A stretch of DNA of 64,000 nt, from the NCBI GenBank assembly GCA_963995505.1, contig OZ023184.1, forward strand, positions 10,804,308 through 10,868,307, written 5' to 3'. The notes below the pieces were generated by a model. The model did no database searches. It worked only from the letters and a program-made list of their open reading frames with translations, and was not told the origin of the DNA. Both the position numbers and the translations under genes were made by a program. Positions within the stretch are counted from its first letter, which is position 1. Every line of letters begins with the position of its first letter. Positions 44,930-57,345 of the stretch are shown piece by piece. This DNA is from Hypericum androsaemum (Eukaryota; Streptophyta; Magnoliopsida; Malpighiales; Hypericaceae).

Positions 44930-46053
44930 TCGTTTATTTTGATGATATACTTGTTTATAGCAAGAGCATGGAGGATCACATGGAACATTTGAAATCTGTT
45001 CTAAATGCACTTAGAAAGGATCAATTATTTACTAACTTGAAGAAGTGCACCTTTTGCACAGATAAGCTTGTCTTCTTGGGTTTTGTTGTTAGTGCTAAAG
45101 GAATACAGGTCAATGAAGAAAAGATACGTGCAATTCGAGATTGGCCAAGTCCCACGAGCGTGGCTAAAGTCCGAAGTTTCCATGGACTAGCTAGTTTCTA
45201 CAGGAGATTTGTGAAAGATTTTAGTAGCTTAGCCGCACCACTTACTGAGGTGATCAAGAAGAACGTTGGATTTAGCTGGGGTGAAGCTCAAGAGAAGGCG
45301 TTTCAGCTCATCAAGGAGAAGTTGACAAATGCACCTTTATTATCATTACCTAACTTTTCTAAGGCGTTTGAGGTTGAGTGTGATGCTTCAGGTGTTGGAA
45401 TAGGCGCCGTGCTCATGCAAGAAGGACGACCAATTGCCTACTTTAGCGAAAAGCTAAGCGGAGCAGCCTTGAATTACCCAACTTACTACAAGGAGTTGTA
45501 TGCATTGGTTCGGACATTGGAGACATGGCAACATTACTTATGGCCCAAGGAATTTGTGATTCATACTGACCATGAATCTTTGAAGCATTTAAAGGGCCAA
45601 CACAAGCTGAATAAAAGGCATGCACGTTGGGTTGAATTTATTGAGACGTTTCCTTATGTCATACGCTACAAGCAAGGTAAGGAAAACGTAGTAGCCGATG
45701 CACTGTCACGAAGGTATGTTTTGATTTCAACTCTTGATGCAAAATTACTTGGTTTTGAACGCATTAAAGAGTTATACGCTGATGATACTGACTTTGGTGA
45801 TGTGTTTCTTGGAACCGAGAGGAGTGCGTCTGGTAAGTTCTTTCGGAATGAAGGGTATCTATTTCGTGAGAATAAGCTTTGTGTGCCTAATTGTTCCAAG
45901 CGAGAATTGTTGATACAAGAGGCACACGGAGGTGGATTGATGGGACATTTTGGAATAGCAAAGACTTTAGCAATTTTACACGAGCACTTCCACTGGCCGC
46001 ACATGACATTGATGGGACGTTTGTGGACGTTGCATCACTTGCAAGCAAGCTAA
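44905..46053 (+). pseudogene. Element A RT palm, RNase H and integrase zinc finger
   Basis: The frame picks up directly after the 1-bp deletion with the intact YFDD box, followed by the RT thumb, RNase H ([31 protein letters not shown]) and the start of the integrase zinc finger ([15 protein letters not shown]). It ends after a 5-bp deletion near 46006 in the WPHMK...VCGHC region. Confidence 0.9.
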
Positions 46054-46966
46054 GTCTAAGGTAAAACCCCACGGTTTGTACAGTCCCCTACCTATACCTA
46101 CTGAGCCTTGGATTGATATTTCTATGGACTTTGTGTTAGGACTTCCTAGGACTAAACGTGGTAGAGATTCAATTTTTGTCGTGGTGGATAGGTTTTCTAA
46201 GATGGCGCATTTTATTCCATGTCATAAAACTGATGATGCCTCACATATTGCTGATTTGTTCTTTCGGGAAGTTGTAAGACTGCATGGCATGCCTAGAACA
46301 ATCATTTCAGATAGAGATACTAAGTTCTTAAGCTACTTTTGGAAGACCTTGTGGAGTAAGTTAGGTACCAAGTTATTATTTTCTACTACTTGTCATCCAC
46401 TAACTGATGGACAAACAGAAGTTGTGAATAGGACTTTGTCTACACTGTTAAGAGCGCTCATTAAGCATAATATTAAAGCTTGGGAAGATTGTTTGCCACA
46501 TGTTGAGTTTGCTTATAATCGATCTGTTCATTCTGCTACTCAATTCTCACCGTTTGAACTTGTGTATGGTTTTAATCCTCTGACCCCACTAGATTTATCA
46601 CCTTTGCCTTCGAATGAGTATGTTAACTTAGATGGCAAGAAGAAGGCTGAATTTGTCAAGCAGCTGCATGAGAAGGCGAGATTGAACATTGAGAAACGAA
46701 CGGAGCACTACGCAAGACAAGCGAATAAAGGGCGACACAAAGTTGTCTTTGAGCCTGGTGATTGGGTTTGGTTGCATATGAGGAAGGAACGGTTTCCCGC
46801 GCAACGGCATTCAAAGTTACTACCTCGTGGGGATGGTCCCTTCCAAGTTTTAGAGCGCATCAATGACAATGCTTATAAGCTTGACCTGCCGGGTGAGTAT
46901 AATGTAAGTGCTTCTTTTAATGTTGCTGACTTAAGCCTGTTTGATGTAGGTGAAGATTTAATATGA
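46013..46966 (+). pseudogene. Element A integrase
   Basis: It resumes in the first frame with [11 protein letters not shown] and carries a complete-looking DDE core ([29 protein letters not shown]) and the C-terminal region to [12 protein letters not shown]. The last codons are read from the adjoining LTR of D. The rest of the polyprotein, including the LTR-encoded tail at the 3' side, is missing. Confidence 0.9.
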
Positions 46967-47738
46967 ACCTCGGCAGGAGATTCACAACGGACCTTGCTAC
47001 TTTGGATGGAACAGACCGCAACCCACGAACTCGAGCCTTGCAAGAACCTTGGTTTGGAAGAACCGCAACCCGAGCAATGGAATTTCGTGAACCTTTGGTC
47101 CAAGTCGAATCACGCCACAAACGATGATGGAGGAATCGTTTGATAAGTGAAAGATTCGCTCAAGCTAAGCAATCCAGCAATTAGCAAGAACACGCAAGGA
47201 GCAAAATTATCAATCTCAAAAGTTGTGTACATTTTATTGCTAGGAGACCTCCTTATATAGGCTCCAAAGTACCAAAGTATTCCTAAACAAGCTAACTCCT
47301 TAAAAGGAGTTCAAAGGCTGGCCAAAACTCTCTTTCCTAATCTAAGGAGATTCTGGCCGAATTTATTCAACTAAATAAGGAATAATATAAGCAAATAATA
47401 TCTAATAGAATAACTAATAGCTGCACGTCCAAAACAAGTAGATGCACAGACTAAATAGGCTGATTCTTCTTGATTCTCCATGTGCGCATGCATCTAGAAG
47501 CTTACGTGCATGTCAAGCTTCCAAAATAGCCTCTATCACGTGCATGGGCTTTGCATGGGCCTCATGCACGTCCTTGTACTTGTACGCACCATCTTGAGCC
47601 CAGACTTCTTGCATTAATCCATTAAATTCTGCCTGAAACTTTTTGGCTCTTGCTCGTGTCACCGGTCCAATTAGTACGTGCACTTGCCGTGAGTCTTGTG
47701 GCTTGAATGTAGGTGTGTTCGTAGGTGTGCTCACATCA
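46959..47738 (-). repeat. 3' LTR of element D
   Basis: The LTR is 780 bp; on the minus strand it starts TGATGTGAGCACACC and ends GGTTCATATTA. The core promoter box on the minus strand is at 47253-47259. Its first 226 bases code for the polyprotein tail. An 11-base segment near 47205 is missing relative to the 5' LTR. Confidence 0.92.
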
Positions 47739-50700
47739 TTCCCCTCCTCTTGAAAAGGATTTGTCCTCAAATCTTCTTCTACATCAAACGGACTCAAATC
47801 AGTAACATTGAAAGAAGCACTAACATTATACTCACCTGGCAGGTCAAGCTTGTAGGCATTGTCATTGATGCGTTCAAGCACTTTAAATGGACCATCTCCC
47901 CGTGGTAGCAACTTTGAACGCCGTTGCGCGGGAAAGCGTTCCTTTCGCATGTGCAACCAGACCCAATCTCCAGGCTCAAAGACAACCTTGTGCCGTCCTT
48001 TGTTTGCTTGTCTCGCGTAGTGCTCCGTTCGTTTCTCTATGTTCATTCGCGCCCTCTCATGCAGTTGCTTGACAAAATCAGCCTTCTTCTTGCCATCTAA
48101 GTTAACATGCTCACTCGAAGGCAAAGGTGATAAATCCAAAGGAGTCAAAGGATTAAATCCATAAACAAGCTCAAATGGTGAGAATTGAGTAGCAGAATGA
48201 ACGGAACGATTATAAGCAAATTCAACATGTGGCAAACATTCTTCCCAAGTCTTAATGTTATGCTTGATAAGTGCTCTCAATAAAGTAGACAAGGTCCTAT
48301 TTACAACTTCAGTTTGACCATCAGTTTGTGGATGACAAGTAGTAGAAAATAACAACTTGGTACCTAACTTACTCCACAAGGTCTTCCAAAAGTAACTCAA
48401 GAACTTAGCATCTCTATCAGAAATAATAGTTCTAGGCATACCATGCAACCTAACAACTTCTCTAAAGAACAGATCAGCAATGTTTGAAGCATCATCAGTC
48501 TTATGACATGGAATAAAATGTGCCATCTTAGAAAACCTATCCACTACCACAAAGATTGAATCCCTTCCACGTTTAGTCCTAGGCAGTCCTAACACAAAAT
48601 CCATAGAGATATCAATCCAAGTCTCACTAGGTACAGGTAGTGGGGTATACAAACCGTGGGGTTTCACCTTCGACTTGGCTTGCTTGCATGTGATGCAATG
48701 TCCACAAACTCTTTCAACATCACGCTTCATATGCGGCCAATAGAAGTGATCTTGTAGCATTGCCAAAGTCTTTGCGATTCCAAAGTGCCCCATCAATCCG
48801 CCTCTATGTGCCTCCTGAATTAGCAACTCTCGCATAGAACAATTAGGCACACAAAGTTTGTTCTCACGAAATAGGTAACCTTCAGTCCGAAAAAATTTAC
48901 CACTCGCACTCTTCTCCGTAGCTCGGAACAGATCACCAAAATCAGTATCATCAGCATACAACTCTTTAATGTGTTCAAAACCAATTAACTTCGCATCAAG
49001 AGTTGAGATCAAAGCATACCTTCGCGATAGGGCATCAGCTACTACATTTTCCTTACCTTGCTTGTAGCGAATGACATAAGGAAATGTCTCAATGAACTCC
49101 ACCCATCGTGCATGCCTTTTATTCAGCTTGTGTTGCCCCTTTAAGTGCTTGAGTGATTCAGGATCAGTGTGGATCACGAATTCCTTGGGCCACAAGTAAT
49201 GCTGCCATGTTTCCAACGCTCGAACTAGTGCATACAACTCTTTGTCATAAGTTGGATAGTTCAAGGTTGCTCCACTTAGTTTCTCACTAAAGTAGGCAAT
49301 TGGTCTCCCTTCTTGCATGAGGACAGCTCCAATACCTATACCTAAGGCATCACATTCAACTTCAAAGGTTTTAGCAAAGTTAGGCAAAGCCAACAAAGGA
49401 GCATTAGTCAACTTCTCTTTGATGAGTTGGAATGCATTCTCTTGAGCTTCTCCCCAACTAAATCCAACGTTCTTCTTGATAACTTCAGTGAGGGGCGCGG
49501 CTAGGCTACTAAAGTCTTTCACGAACCTCCTGTAAAAGCTAGCTAAGCCATGAAAACTTCGAACATTAGCAACACTTGTAGGACTTGGCCAGTCCCGTAT
49601 GGCTCGGATCTTCTCCTCATCAACCTGTATTCCGTGAGCACTAACAACAAAACCCAAGAATACAAGTTTATCTGTGCAAAAGGTGCACTTCTTCAAGTTG
49701 GCAAACAATTGATCCTCTCTAAGTGCATCTAGGACAGATTTCAAATGCTCTACATGATCCTCTAAACTCGTACTATAAATGAGTATATCATCAAAGTACA
49801 CAACGACAAATTTGCCAATGAATGGACGTAAGACATGATTCATAAGGCGCATGAATGTACTAGGCGCATTAGATAACCCGAACGGCATGACCATCCACTC
49901 ATACAACCCATATTTTGTTTTAAAAGCAGTCTTCCACTCATCTCCTTCTTTCATCCTAATCTGATGATAACCACTTTTTAAGTCAATCTTAGAAAACATG
50001 CAAGAACCATGCAACTCATCTAACATGTCATCTAAGCGAGGAATAGGGTGACGATATTTTACCGTGATGTTGTTGACAGCTCGGCAATCAACACACATCC
50101 TCTATGATCCATCCTTCTTAGGCACAAGTAGGACTGGAACAGCACATGGGCTCATGCTTTCTCTCACGTACCCTTTTTCCAAAAGCTCATTGACTTGCCT
50201 CTCAAGTTCCTTTGTTTCCTCCGGATTACTTCTATATGCGGGGCGGTTAGGTATGGTAGCTCCTGCAACAAAGTCAATTTGATGCTCAATCCCTCGTATA
50301 GATGGTAATCCAGCTGGTAGCTCTTCGGGAAAGACATCCTTGTAGTCCTGCAAGAGAGAAACAATCACACTAGGCAAGTGTGGCTCAAGTTCGTTAGCGA
50401 TAAAAAGTGTCTCCCTATACCGGAGTAAGATCATAGACTTTTTTTCAAAACAAGCTTGCTTGATTTCACTTGCTCCCACATAGTAGTTCTTTTTCCATCC
50501 CTCGGATTTTCTCTCAATGGCCGATTTCAATTCTGTTTTTCCGGCTTCTTTTGTTCGCTCCATTGTATCCTCTCTTTTGGCCATTTTTCCTTTCTATTTT
50601 TCGGCTTCTTCTCTCCTCTCAATTCGTTTCTTTTGCTCACTTTTTTTTCTCTGATCACTTTCTTTTTGTAACTTCATCTGATCTTCACAAACTTGTGATG

Positions 50701-52372
50701 GCGCTAAGGGTGCCAAAGTGAACACACGCCTATTGAGTGTAAATGAGTACTTGTTGGTGTGTCCGTCATGAGTTACTCTTCTATCAAACTGCCACGGCCT
50801 CCCCAACAGGAGATGACTAGCTTGCATTGGCACAACATTGCACAACACTTCATCTTCGTACTTGCCAATGCGGAATGTCACTAGCATTTGCTTCTCCACT
50901 CGTACTTCTCCACTATCATTCAGCCATTGCAGCTTGTAAGGTCTAGGGCATTTCTTCGTGAGTAACCCTAACTTCTCAACCATAGTAGTGCTTGCCACGT
51001 TAGCACAGCTGCCTCCATCAATGAGGACACTACACACCTTGTCCTTGACATAACATCTTGTATGGAAGATGTTCTCCCTTTGTGCTTTGTCATCTTCTTC
51101 TCTTGCTTGCAAGTTCAAGACTCTTCTTGCCACTAGAGTGAGTCCTTCAGGAACTTGAATTTCCTCTTCGGATACGTCTTCCAATGAAGGCATGCTATCA
51201 TGATCCGAATCTTCTCCTTCTGTTACGACCTCCCCACTCTCTCTAATCACCATAATCTGTTTGTTAGGGCATTGACTTGAAATGTGCCCCCTTCCTTGAC
51301 ACTTGAAGCACTTGATATCACAGTTTCGTGTGGGAGTGGCTTCCACCTTCTTTTGGGAATTGGCATTGGAACTCTCAGTCTTGTGCTCTATCTTGGTTGC
51401 CTGTGGTTTTTCAAATTTCTTTGAATAGTTTGGCTTCCAATTAGCACTTGATGTAGCTCTTGTCCCTCCTTCTCCTCTCTTCAGTTGCTTCTCAATTTTC
51501 GTGGCCATATGCACCATGTCCTCCAACTCCACATAGTGTTGCAACTCTACTTTGTCATGGATCTCAGGATTGAGTCCATTCAAGAACCTTGCCATGGTAG
51601 CTTCTCTATCTTCCTCCACATCAGCTCTTATCATGGCCATCTCCATTTGTTTGTAATATTCTTCCACGCTCAGACTTCCTTGTTTCATCCCTTGTAACTT
51701 CTTGTATAGCTCTCGGTAGTAATGACTTGGCACAAAACGTTTCCTCATCACCACTTTCATCTCCTCCCATGTAGCAATAGGACGCTCTCTATTACGCCTC
51801 CTGCTTGTGACAAGTTGATCCCACCACGTTATAGCATAATCAGCGAATTCAGTCACAACTAGCTTTACCTTTTTTGCTTCGGAACAGTCGTGGCAATCAA
51901 ACATGAACTCAATCTTCTTCTCCCACTCTAGGTATGCCTCCGGGTCAGAATGACCTGCAAAGGAAGGTATCTTCAGCTTAATACTTCCCAAGTTGTCATC
52001 TCTTCTTCGCCTTGCCTCTCTAGGTGGGCGGTTAGTCCTTGCTCGCCTAAGATTCCTTGTAGAACCTACGTCCTCCTCCTGGAAAGGGTCGGAATCTTCT
52101 TCACTTGTGCTTCCCAAAGGGGCTCTCCTTCTTTGTGCACGGAATTCTCCTCCACTTGTGCCTCCCAAAGGTGCAAACCTTCGTTGTGCTTGGACTTCGC
52201 TTCTTGGTTGTTGGCTGTTGCGAGTGTCCTCCATTGCATCCATGCGTTGTTGCAACGGCTCCATCTCCGCTCGCATCATTTGTTGGAATTTTCCTGTCAG
52301 GGCCTCCACAAATACCTTAAGACCAACATCAGCCAACGTACCCTCTTTTTCTCTTTGATCTTCGTAAGACAT
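47513..52372 (-). pseudogene. Element D gag-pol polyprotein, single frame with two stops
   Basis: The start MSYEDQREKE follows TTTTCTTGCAG as in A and E. Order: Gag with a local duplication (AQRR.APLG.TS twice near residues 55-85), Gag domain ([18 protein letters not shown]), zinc knuckle [14 protein letters not shown], protease ([14 protein letters not shown]), Lys/Glu linker, RT with YFDD, RNase H (a TDPESLKHL reading where A and E have TDHES), integrase zinc finger and intact DDE core ([10 protein letters not shown]), then [13 protein letters not shown] and the LTR-encoded tail with [12 protein letters not shown], ending at 47513. In-frame TAG codons lie at 50594-50596 and 50102-50104; the second replaces the Trp of the KKDGSWRM motif. 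All pieces share one frame of about 1620 codons. Confidence 0.93.
47739..47752 (-). other. Polypurine tract of element D
   Basis: Minus-strand CAAGAGGAGGGGAA before the 3' LTR. It lies within the coding region (FQEEGN), so the tract and the protein are constrained together. Confidence 0.88.
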
Positions 52373-52987
52373 ATCTGGCTGCAAGAAAATTTCGTTAGTA
52401 AAAAAAATTGATGGCCTCACAAGTTCACTCCCTTACGTGTTTACTCTCAATGTAAGTTGCACTCAAGTTCACTCGTGTTTGCACTCAATTCTTTTGCTTT
52501 TCTCTCTAATGCACTCACAACTCTTGCCTTTTTCCTCTCGTGATACTCTTGTACGTTCTTACTAAGCTAACAAGGCTTTGCTTGAACTACACGGATCACT
52601 ATCAAAGGTAGTTCCTTGTTTTCTTGCGCTGCACGTAGATTACTTCGGATTGACTTCCTCTTGTTTTCTGTCCGCCTATTGGTTTTTGCTTCTTGCTTCC
52701 TCTTTTGTTTCTCTTGCGTTTTCTCTTTAATCGCAAGCTTCCTAATTCGCCTTGCTCCGCTTTGGTCTTGCAATTTCCTGTTTAGTCTTGCTTCTTCTTT
52801 TGTTTTCCATTTCTTTTCTTTCCTTTTTTTTTCTTTTTTTTTCTCTTTTGATCAAAATACACAACCTAGAATAACTAAGTCACGAATCTGATTGCTTGAA
52901 ACACGAACGAATCAAACTACTTAAGAAAAACGAATTGGGTACTAGACTAACAAAAGGGAACGTAAAGATAGATAGTAGCAAACCGTG
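52373..52987 (-). other. Element D leader
   Basis: A 615-bp untranslated region. On the plus strand it appears as T/C-rich sequence with CTTGC, TTTTCTTTCC and long T runs (52620-52850). Its minus strand is purine-rich like the E leader. No ORF is supported. Confidence 0.7.
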
Positions 52988-52999
52988 GCTCTGATACCA
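52988..52999 (-). other. Primer-binding site of element D
   Basis: Minus-strand TGGTATCAGAGC(C), two bases from the LTR; complementary to initiator methionine tRNA. Confidence 0.9.
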
Positions 53000-53001
53000 A
53001 A

Positions 53002-53605
53002 TAATATGAACCTCGGCAGGAGATTCACAACGGACTGTGCTACTTTGGATGGAACAGACCGCAACCCACGAACTCGAGCCTTGTAAGAACCTTGGTTTGG
53101 AAGAACCGCAACCCGAGCAATGGAATTTCGTGAACCTTTGGTCCAAGTCGAATCACGCCACAAACGATGATGGAGGAATCGTTTGATAAGTGAAAGATTC
53201 ACTCAAGCTAAGCAATCCAGCAATTAGCAAGAACACGCAAGGAGTATCTAACTCACAAAATTATCAATCTCAAAAGTTGTGTACGTTTTATTGCTAGGAG
53301 ACCTCCTTATATAGGCTCCAAAGTACCAAAGTATTCCTAAACAAGCTAACTCCTTAAAAGGAGTTCAAAGGCTGGCCAAAACTCTCTTTCCTAATCTAAG
53401 GAGATTCAGGCCGAATTTATTCAACTAAATAAGGAATAATATAAGCAAATAATATCTAATAGAATAACTAATAGCTGCACGTCCAAAACAAGTAGATGCA
53501 CGGACTAAATAGGCTGATTCTTCTTGATTCTCCATGTGCGCATGCATCTAGAAGCTTACGTGCATGTCAAGCTTCCAAAACGTGCATGGGCTTTGCATGG
53601 GCCTC
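53002..53605 (-). repeat. 5' LTR of element D, truncated
   Basis: It matches the 3' LTR from its end through GGGCCTC, then satellite begins. About 175 bases of outer LTR, including most of the tail-coding part, are missing. A 12-base internal deletion is seen near 53580. The promoter box is at 53308-53314. Confidence 0.9.
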
Positions 53606-56498
53606 TTTTTTTTCCTTATCTTGCCATTTGCTTGCCTTTTAATTCCTTTTCTTGCCTTTTATTGCCTTATCTTGCCTTTACTTCCCTTATCTTGCCTTTT
53701 CTTGCCTTTTATTGCCTTATCTTGCCTTTACTTCCCTTATCTTGCCATTTCTTTCCTTATCTTGCTTTTTCCTTGCCCTTTCTTTCCATATCTTGCATAT
53801 TCCTTATCTTTTCTGGCCTTATCATGCCTTTTCTTTCCTTATCATACTGTTCCTTGCCTTATCATGTCTTTTCTTGCATTTTCTTGCATTATCTTAACTT
53901 TTCTTCCCTTATCATGCCTTATCGTGCCTTTTCTTTCCTTATCTTGTTTTTTTCCTTGCCTTTTCTTGCCTTATCTTCCCTTTTCTTGATTTTTCTATCC
54001 TTTTCTTGCCTTTTCTTTCCTTTTCTTACCTTTTCTTTCCTTTTCTTGCATTTTCTTGCTTTTTGGTGTGTTTTCTTATCTTTTCCTTGGCCTTTCTTGC
54101 ATGATCTTTCATTTTCTTGCCTTGTCTTGCCTTATCATGATTTTTCTTGCCTTATCATGCCTTTTCCTCCTTTATCTTGCCATTTGCTTGCCTTTTATTT
54201 CCTTTTCTTGCCTTTTATTGCCTTATCTTGCCTTTTCTTGCCTTATCTTGCCTTATCTTGCCTTTACTTTTCTTATCTTGCCATTTCTTTCCTTATCTTG
54301 CTTTTTCCTTGCCCTTTCTTTCCATATCTTGCATATTCCTTGTCTTTTCTGGCCTTATCATGCCTTTTCTTTCCTTATCTTACCTTTTCTTGCCTTATCT
54401 TGAATTTTCTTACCTTTTCCTTGCCTTATCTTGCCTTCATTTCCCTTATCTTGCCTTTTCCTTGCCTTTTCTTTCCTCATCTTGTATTTTCCTTGTCTTT
54501 TCTTGCCTTATCATGCCTTTTCTTCCCTTATCTTGCATTTTCTTGCATTTTCTTTCATTTTCTTTCCTTATCTTGCCTTTTCTTGCCTTATCTTGCCTTT
54601 TCTTTCCTTTTTTCCCTTATCTTGCATTTTATTGCCTTATCTTTCCTTTTCTTGCCTTTTATTGCCTTATCTTTCTATTTCTATTCTTTTCTTGCCTTAT
54701 CTTCCCTTTTATTGCCTTTTCTTGCCTTATCTTGCCGTTTATTCCCTTTTCTTTCCTTATCATACTTTTCCTTGCTTTTTCTTATCGTATCCTTGCCTTT
54801 TCCTGCCTTTTCTTGCCCTATCTTGCCTTTTCATCCCTTATCATGCTTCATCTTGCCTTTTCTTTCCTTATCTTACCTTTTCCTTTCTTTTTCTTTCCTT
54901 TTCTTGCTTATCTTGCATTTTCTTGCCATATCTACCCTTATCTCACCTTTTTGTGCCTTATCTTGCCTTTTCCTTGCCTTTTATTGTCTTATCTTGCCTT
55001 TTTCTTGCCTTTTATTGCCTTATCTTGCCTATTCTTTCCTTTTATTGCCTTTTCTTTCCTTATCTTGCCTTTTCTGGCCTTATCATGCCTTTTCTTTCCT
55101 TGTATTTCCATTTCATTGCCTTATCTCTCCTTATCTTACCTTTTCTTACCTTTTCCTTGCCATTTCTTGCCTTATCTTGCTTTTACTTCCCTTATCTTGC
55201 CTCTTCTTTCCTTATCTTGCCTTTTCCTTGCCTTTTCTTTCCTTATCTTGCATTTTCCAAGTCTTTTCTTGCCTTGTCATGCCTTTTCTTGCATTTTCTT
55301 ACATTTTCGTGCCTTTCTTATCTTTTCCTTGCCTTTTCGTGCCTTTCTTATCCTTTTCTTGCCTTATCTTGATTTTTCTTGCCTTATCATAACTTTCCTT
55401 TCCTTTCCTTTCCTTGCCTTTCCTTTCCTTTCCTTTCCTTGCATTTTCTTACCCTATCTTGCCTTTACTTCCCTTATCTTGCCTTGTCTTTCCTTATCTT
55501 CCTTTTTCCATGGCCTTTCTATCCTTATCTTGCATTTTCCTTCTCTTTTCTTGCCTTATCATGCATTTTCTTTCCTTATCTTGACTTTTCCTTGCCTTTT
55601 ATTGCATTATATTGCCTTTTCTAACCTTTTCCTTGCCTTTTCTTGCCTTCACTTCCCTTATCTTGCCTTTTCTTTCCTTATCTTGCCTTTTTCTTGCCTT
55701 TTCTTTCCTCATCTTGCATTGTCCTTGTCTTTTCTTGCCTTATCATGCCTTTTCTTTCCTCATCTTGCCTTTTCTTCCCTTTTCTTTCCTTATCTTGCCT
55801 TTTCTTGCATTTTCTTCGCTAATCTTCCCTTTTCTTGCAGTTTCTTTCCTTATCTTTCCTTTTCTTTCCTTCTCTTCCCTTATCTTGCCTTTTATTGCAT
55901 TTTCTTACCTTTTATTGCCTTTTTTTCCTTATCATGCCTTTTCTTACCATATATTGCCATTGCCTTGCCTTTTCTTTCCTTTGCTTGCCTTATCTTGCCT
56001 TATCTTGCATTCTCTTACCTTTTCCTTGCCTTTACTTCCCTTTTCTTGCCTTTTCTTTCCTTATCTTGCCTTTTCTTCCCTTTTCTTGCCTTTTCTTTCC
56101 TTATCTTGCCTTTTCCTTGCCTTTTCTTGCCTTATCATGCATTTTCTTTCCTTTCCTTGCCTTTTTTTGCCTTATCTTGCCTTTTCCTACCTTTTTTTTG
56201 CCTTTTTTCCCTTATCTTGCCTTTTCTTGCCTTATCTTGCCTTTTTTTCCCTATCTTGCCTTTTCTTTCCTTATCTTGCCTTTTCCTTGCCTTTTTTTTC
56301 CTTTTCTATCCCTATCTTGCCTTATCTTGCTTTTTCTTTTATTTTCCTTACCTTATATTGCCATTTCCTTGCCTTTTCTTTCCTTTGCTTGCCTTTTCTT
56401 GCCTTATCTTGCCTTATCTTGAATTCTCTAACCTTTTCTTTGCCTTTTCTTGCCTTTACTTCCCTTTTCTTGCCTTTTCATTCCTTATCTTGCCTTTT
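53606..56498. repeat. Decanucleotide satellite, block 4
   Basis: Another 2.9 kb of the 10-bp array in the same orientation. It has the CCTTATCTTG-rich composition of 26900-30183, so it is probably the continuation of the same array beyond the retroelement cluster. A local CCTTT/CCTTTC run with 5-bp spacing occurs at 55395-55440. No gene is visible. Confidence 0.94.
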
Positions 56499-56726
56499 TG
56501 ATGTGAGCAAGCCTAAGGACACACCTACTATCAAGCTTGTAGACTCGCAGCAAGTTCAAGTTCCAATTGGGCCAATGACAAGAGCAAGAGCTAGGAAGTT
56601 GCAATCTGACTTCAATGGACTAATGCAAGAAGTTTGGGCTCAAGCAAGTGCGTGGAGGACCAAGGACGTCCAAGAAGTCCAAGGGAGGCCCATGCACGTT
56701 TTGGAAGCTAAATGGGAAGTTTGAGA

Positions 56727-57345
56727 TGATATGAATCTGATCAGCAAGAAGATTAATTTCGTTTTTGATGTTTTTGAGTCTGTTTAGGAAGTTAATTATA
56801 TGTTATTTTCGTTTTATAAGAATTATAGTCTATTTAGGAAGTCAATAATGTGAGAATTTCGTTTCTTTAAGAGTTCAAGTCAGTTTAGGATGGTGATTAT
56901 GTGATAATCACGTTTTTAGCAATCATAAGAGTACTAGACTTGTTTTCCTTTTCAGTTTCCTATTTTTAAGTCATATTTATCTAGTTAGAAGTTATATTTA
57001 ATTAGGAATCGCTTTGTAACAATCTGCCTATATATAAAGGCTTTATCAATGAGAATGAGGAGAATAATTTGAGTACAAAAAACGTGGGCTTTGCTCTCTT
57101 GGTTCTTCGGAACTGTTCGAACACACCGGAGGGATTCCGTTCGTTCACCTTCGACTTATCAAGCGGATCTACATCACCGTTTGTGGCGTCCTCATCAAAT
57201 CAAGGTTCTTGTTTCCCTACAGCAGCGGGTCGAGGTTGTTCATACCGAGGTTCTTGCAAAGGTGCAAACAACGGGTCGAGATTTCCATCAATCTGAACGT
57301 AGATAGATCCGGCTTTCGCGTGGATCCGTAACGAGATTCACATCA
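56727..57345 (+). mobile_element. Solo LTR of the F family, TSD TGAGA
   Basis: A 619-bp sequence, TGATATGAATC to GATTCACATCA, flanked by TGAGA at 56722-56726 and 57346-57350. It matches the F LTRs. It sits just after the tail-coding frame of the E LTR, so it splits U3 between coding tail and promoter. Confidence 0.95.

Larger units (their letters stand above)
41323..46958 (+). mobile_element. Element A: Ty3/gypsy element with lost 3' end
   Basis: A 5' LTR (41323-42032) is followed by leader and gag-pol in the A/D/E lineage order. The polyprotein is cut near its C-terminus ([15 protein letters not shown]) at 46958, where the LTR of D begins in the opposite orientation. The polypurine tract and 3' LTR are not found anywhere in the window. 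Two frameshifts and a gag deletion show that it is inactive. Confidence 0.9.
46959..53605 (-). mobile_element. Element D: nearly complete Ty3/gypsy element, 5' LTR truncated
   Basis: A minus-strand element with 3' LTR 46959-47738, gag-pol 47513-52372, leader, primer site and a 5' LTR (53002-53605) whose outer part is replaced by satellite. Both LTRs end ...TTCATATTA. Without the outer end no TSD can be tested; the left flank is AGATT. Two in-frame stops and no frameshift interrupt gag-pol. Confidence 0.93.

Noticed and set aside
53524..55392. 622-codon frame crossing the D LTR-satellite junction
   Set aside because: The same effect: satellite extends any frame that enters it.
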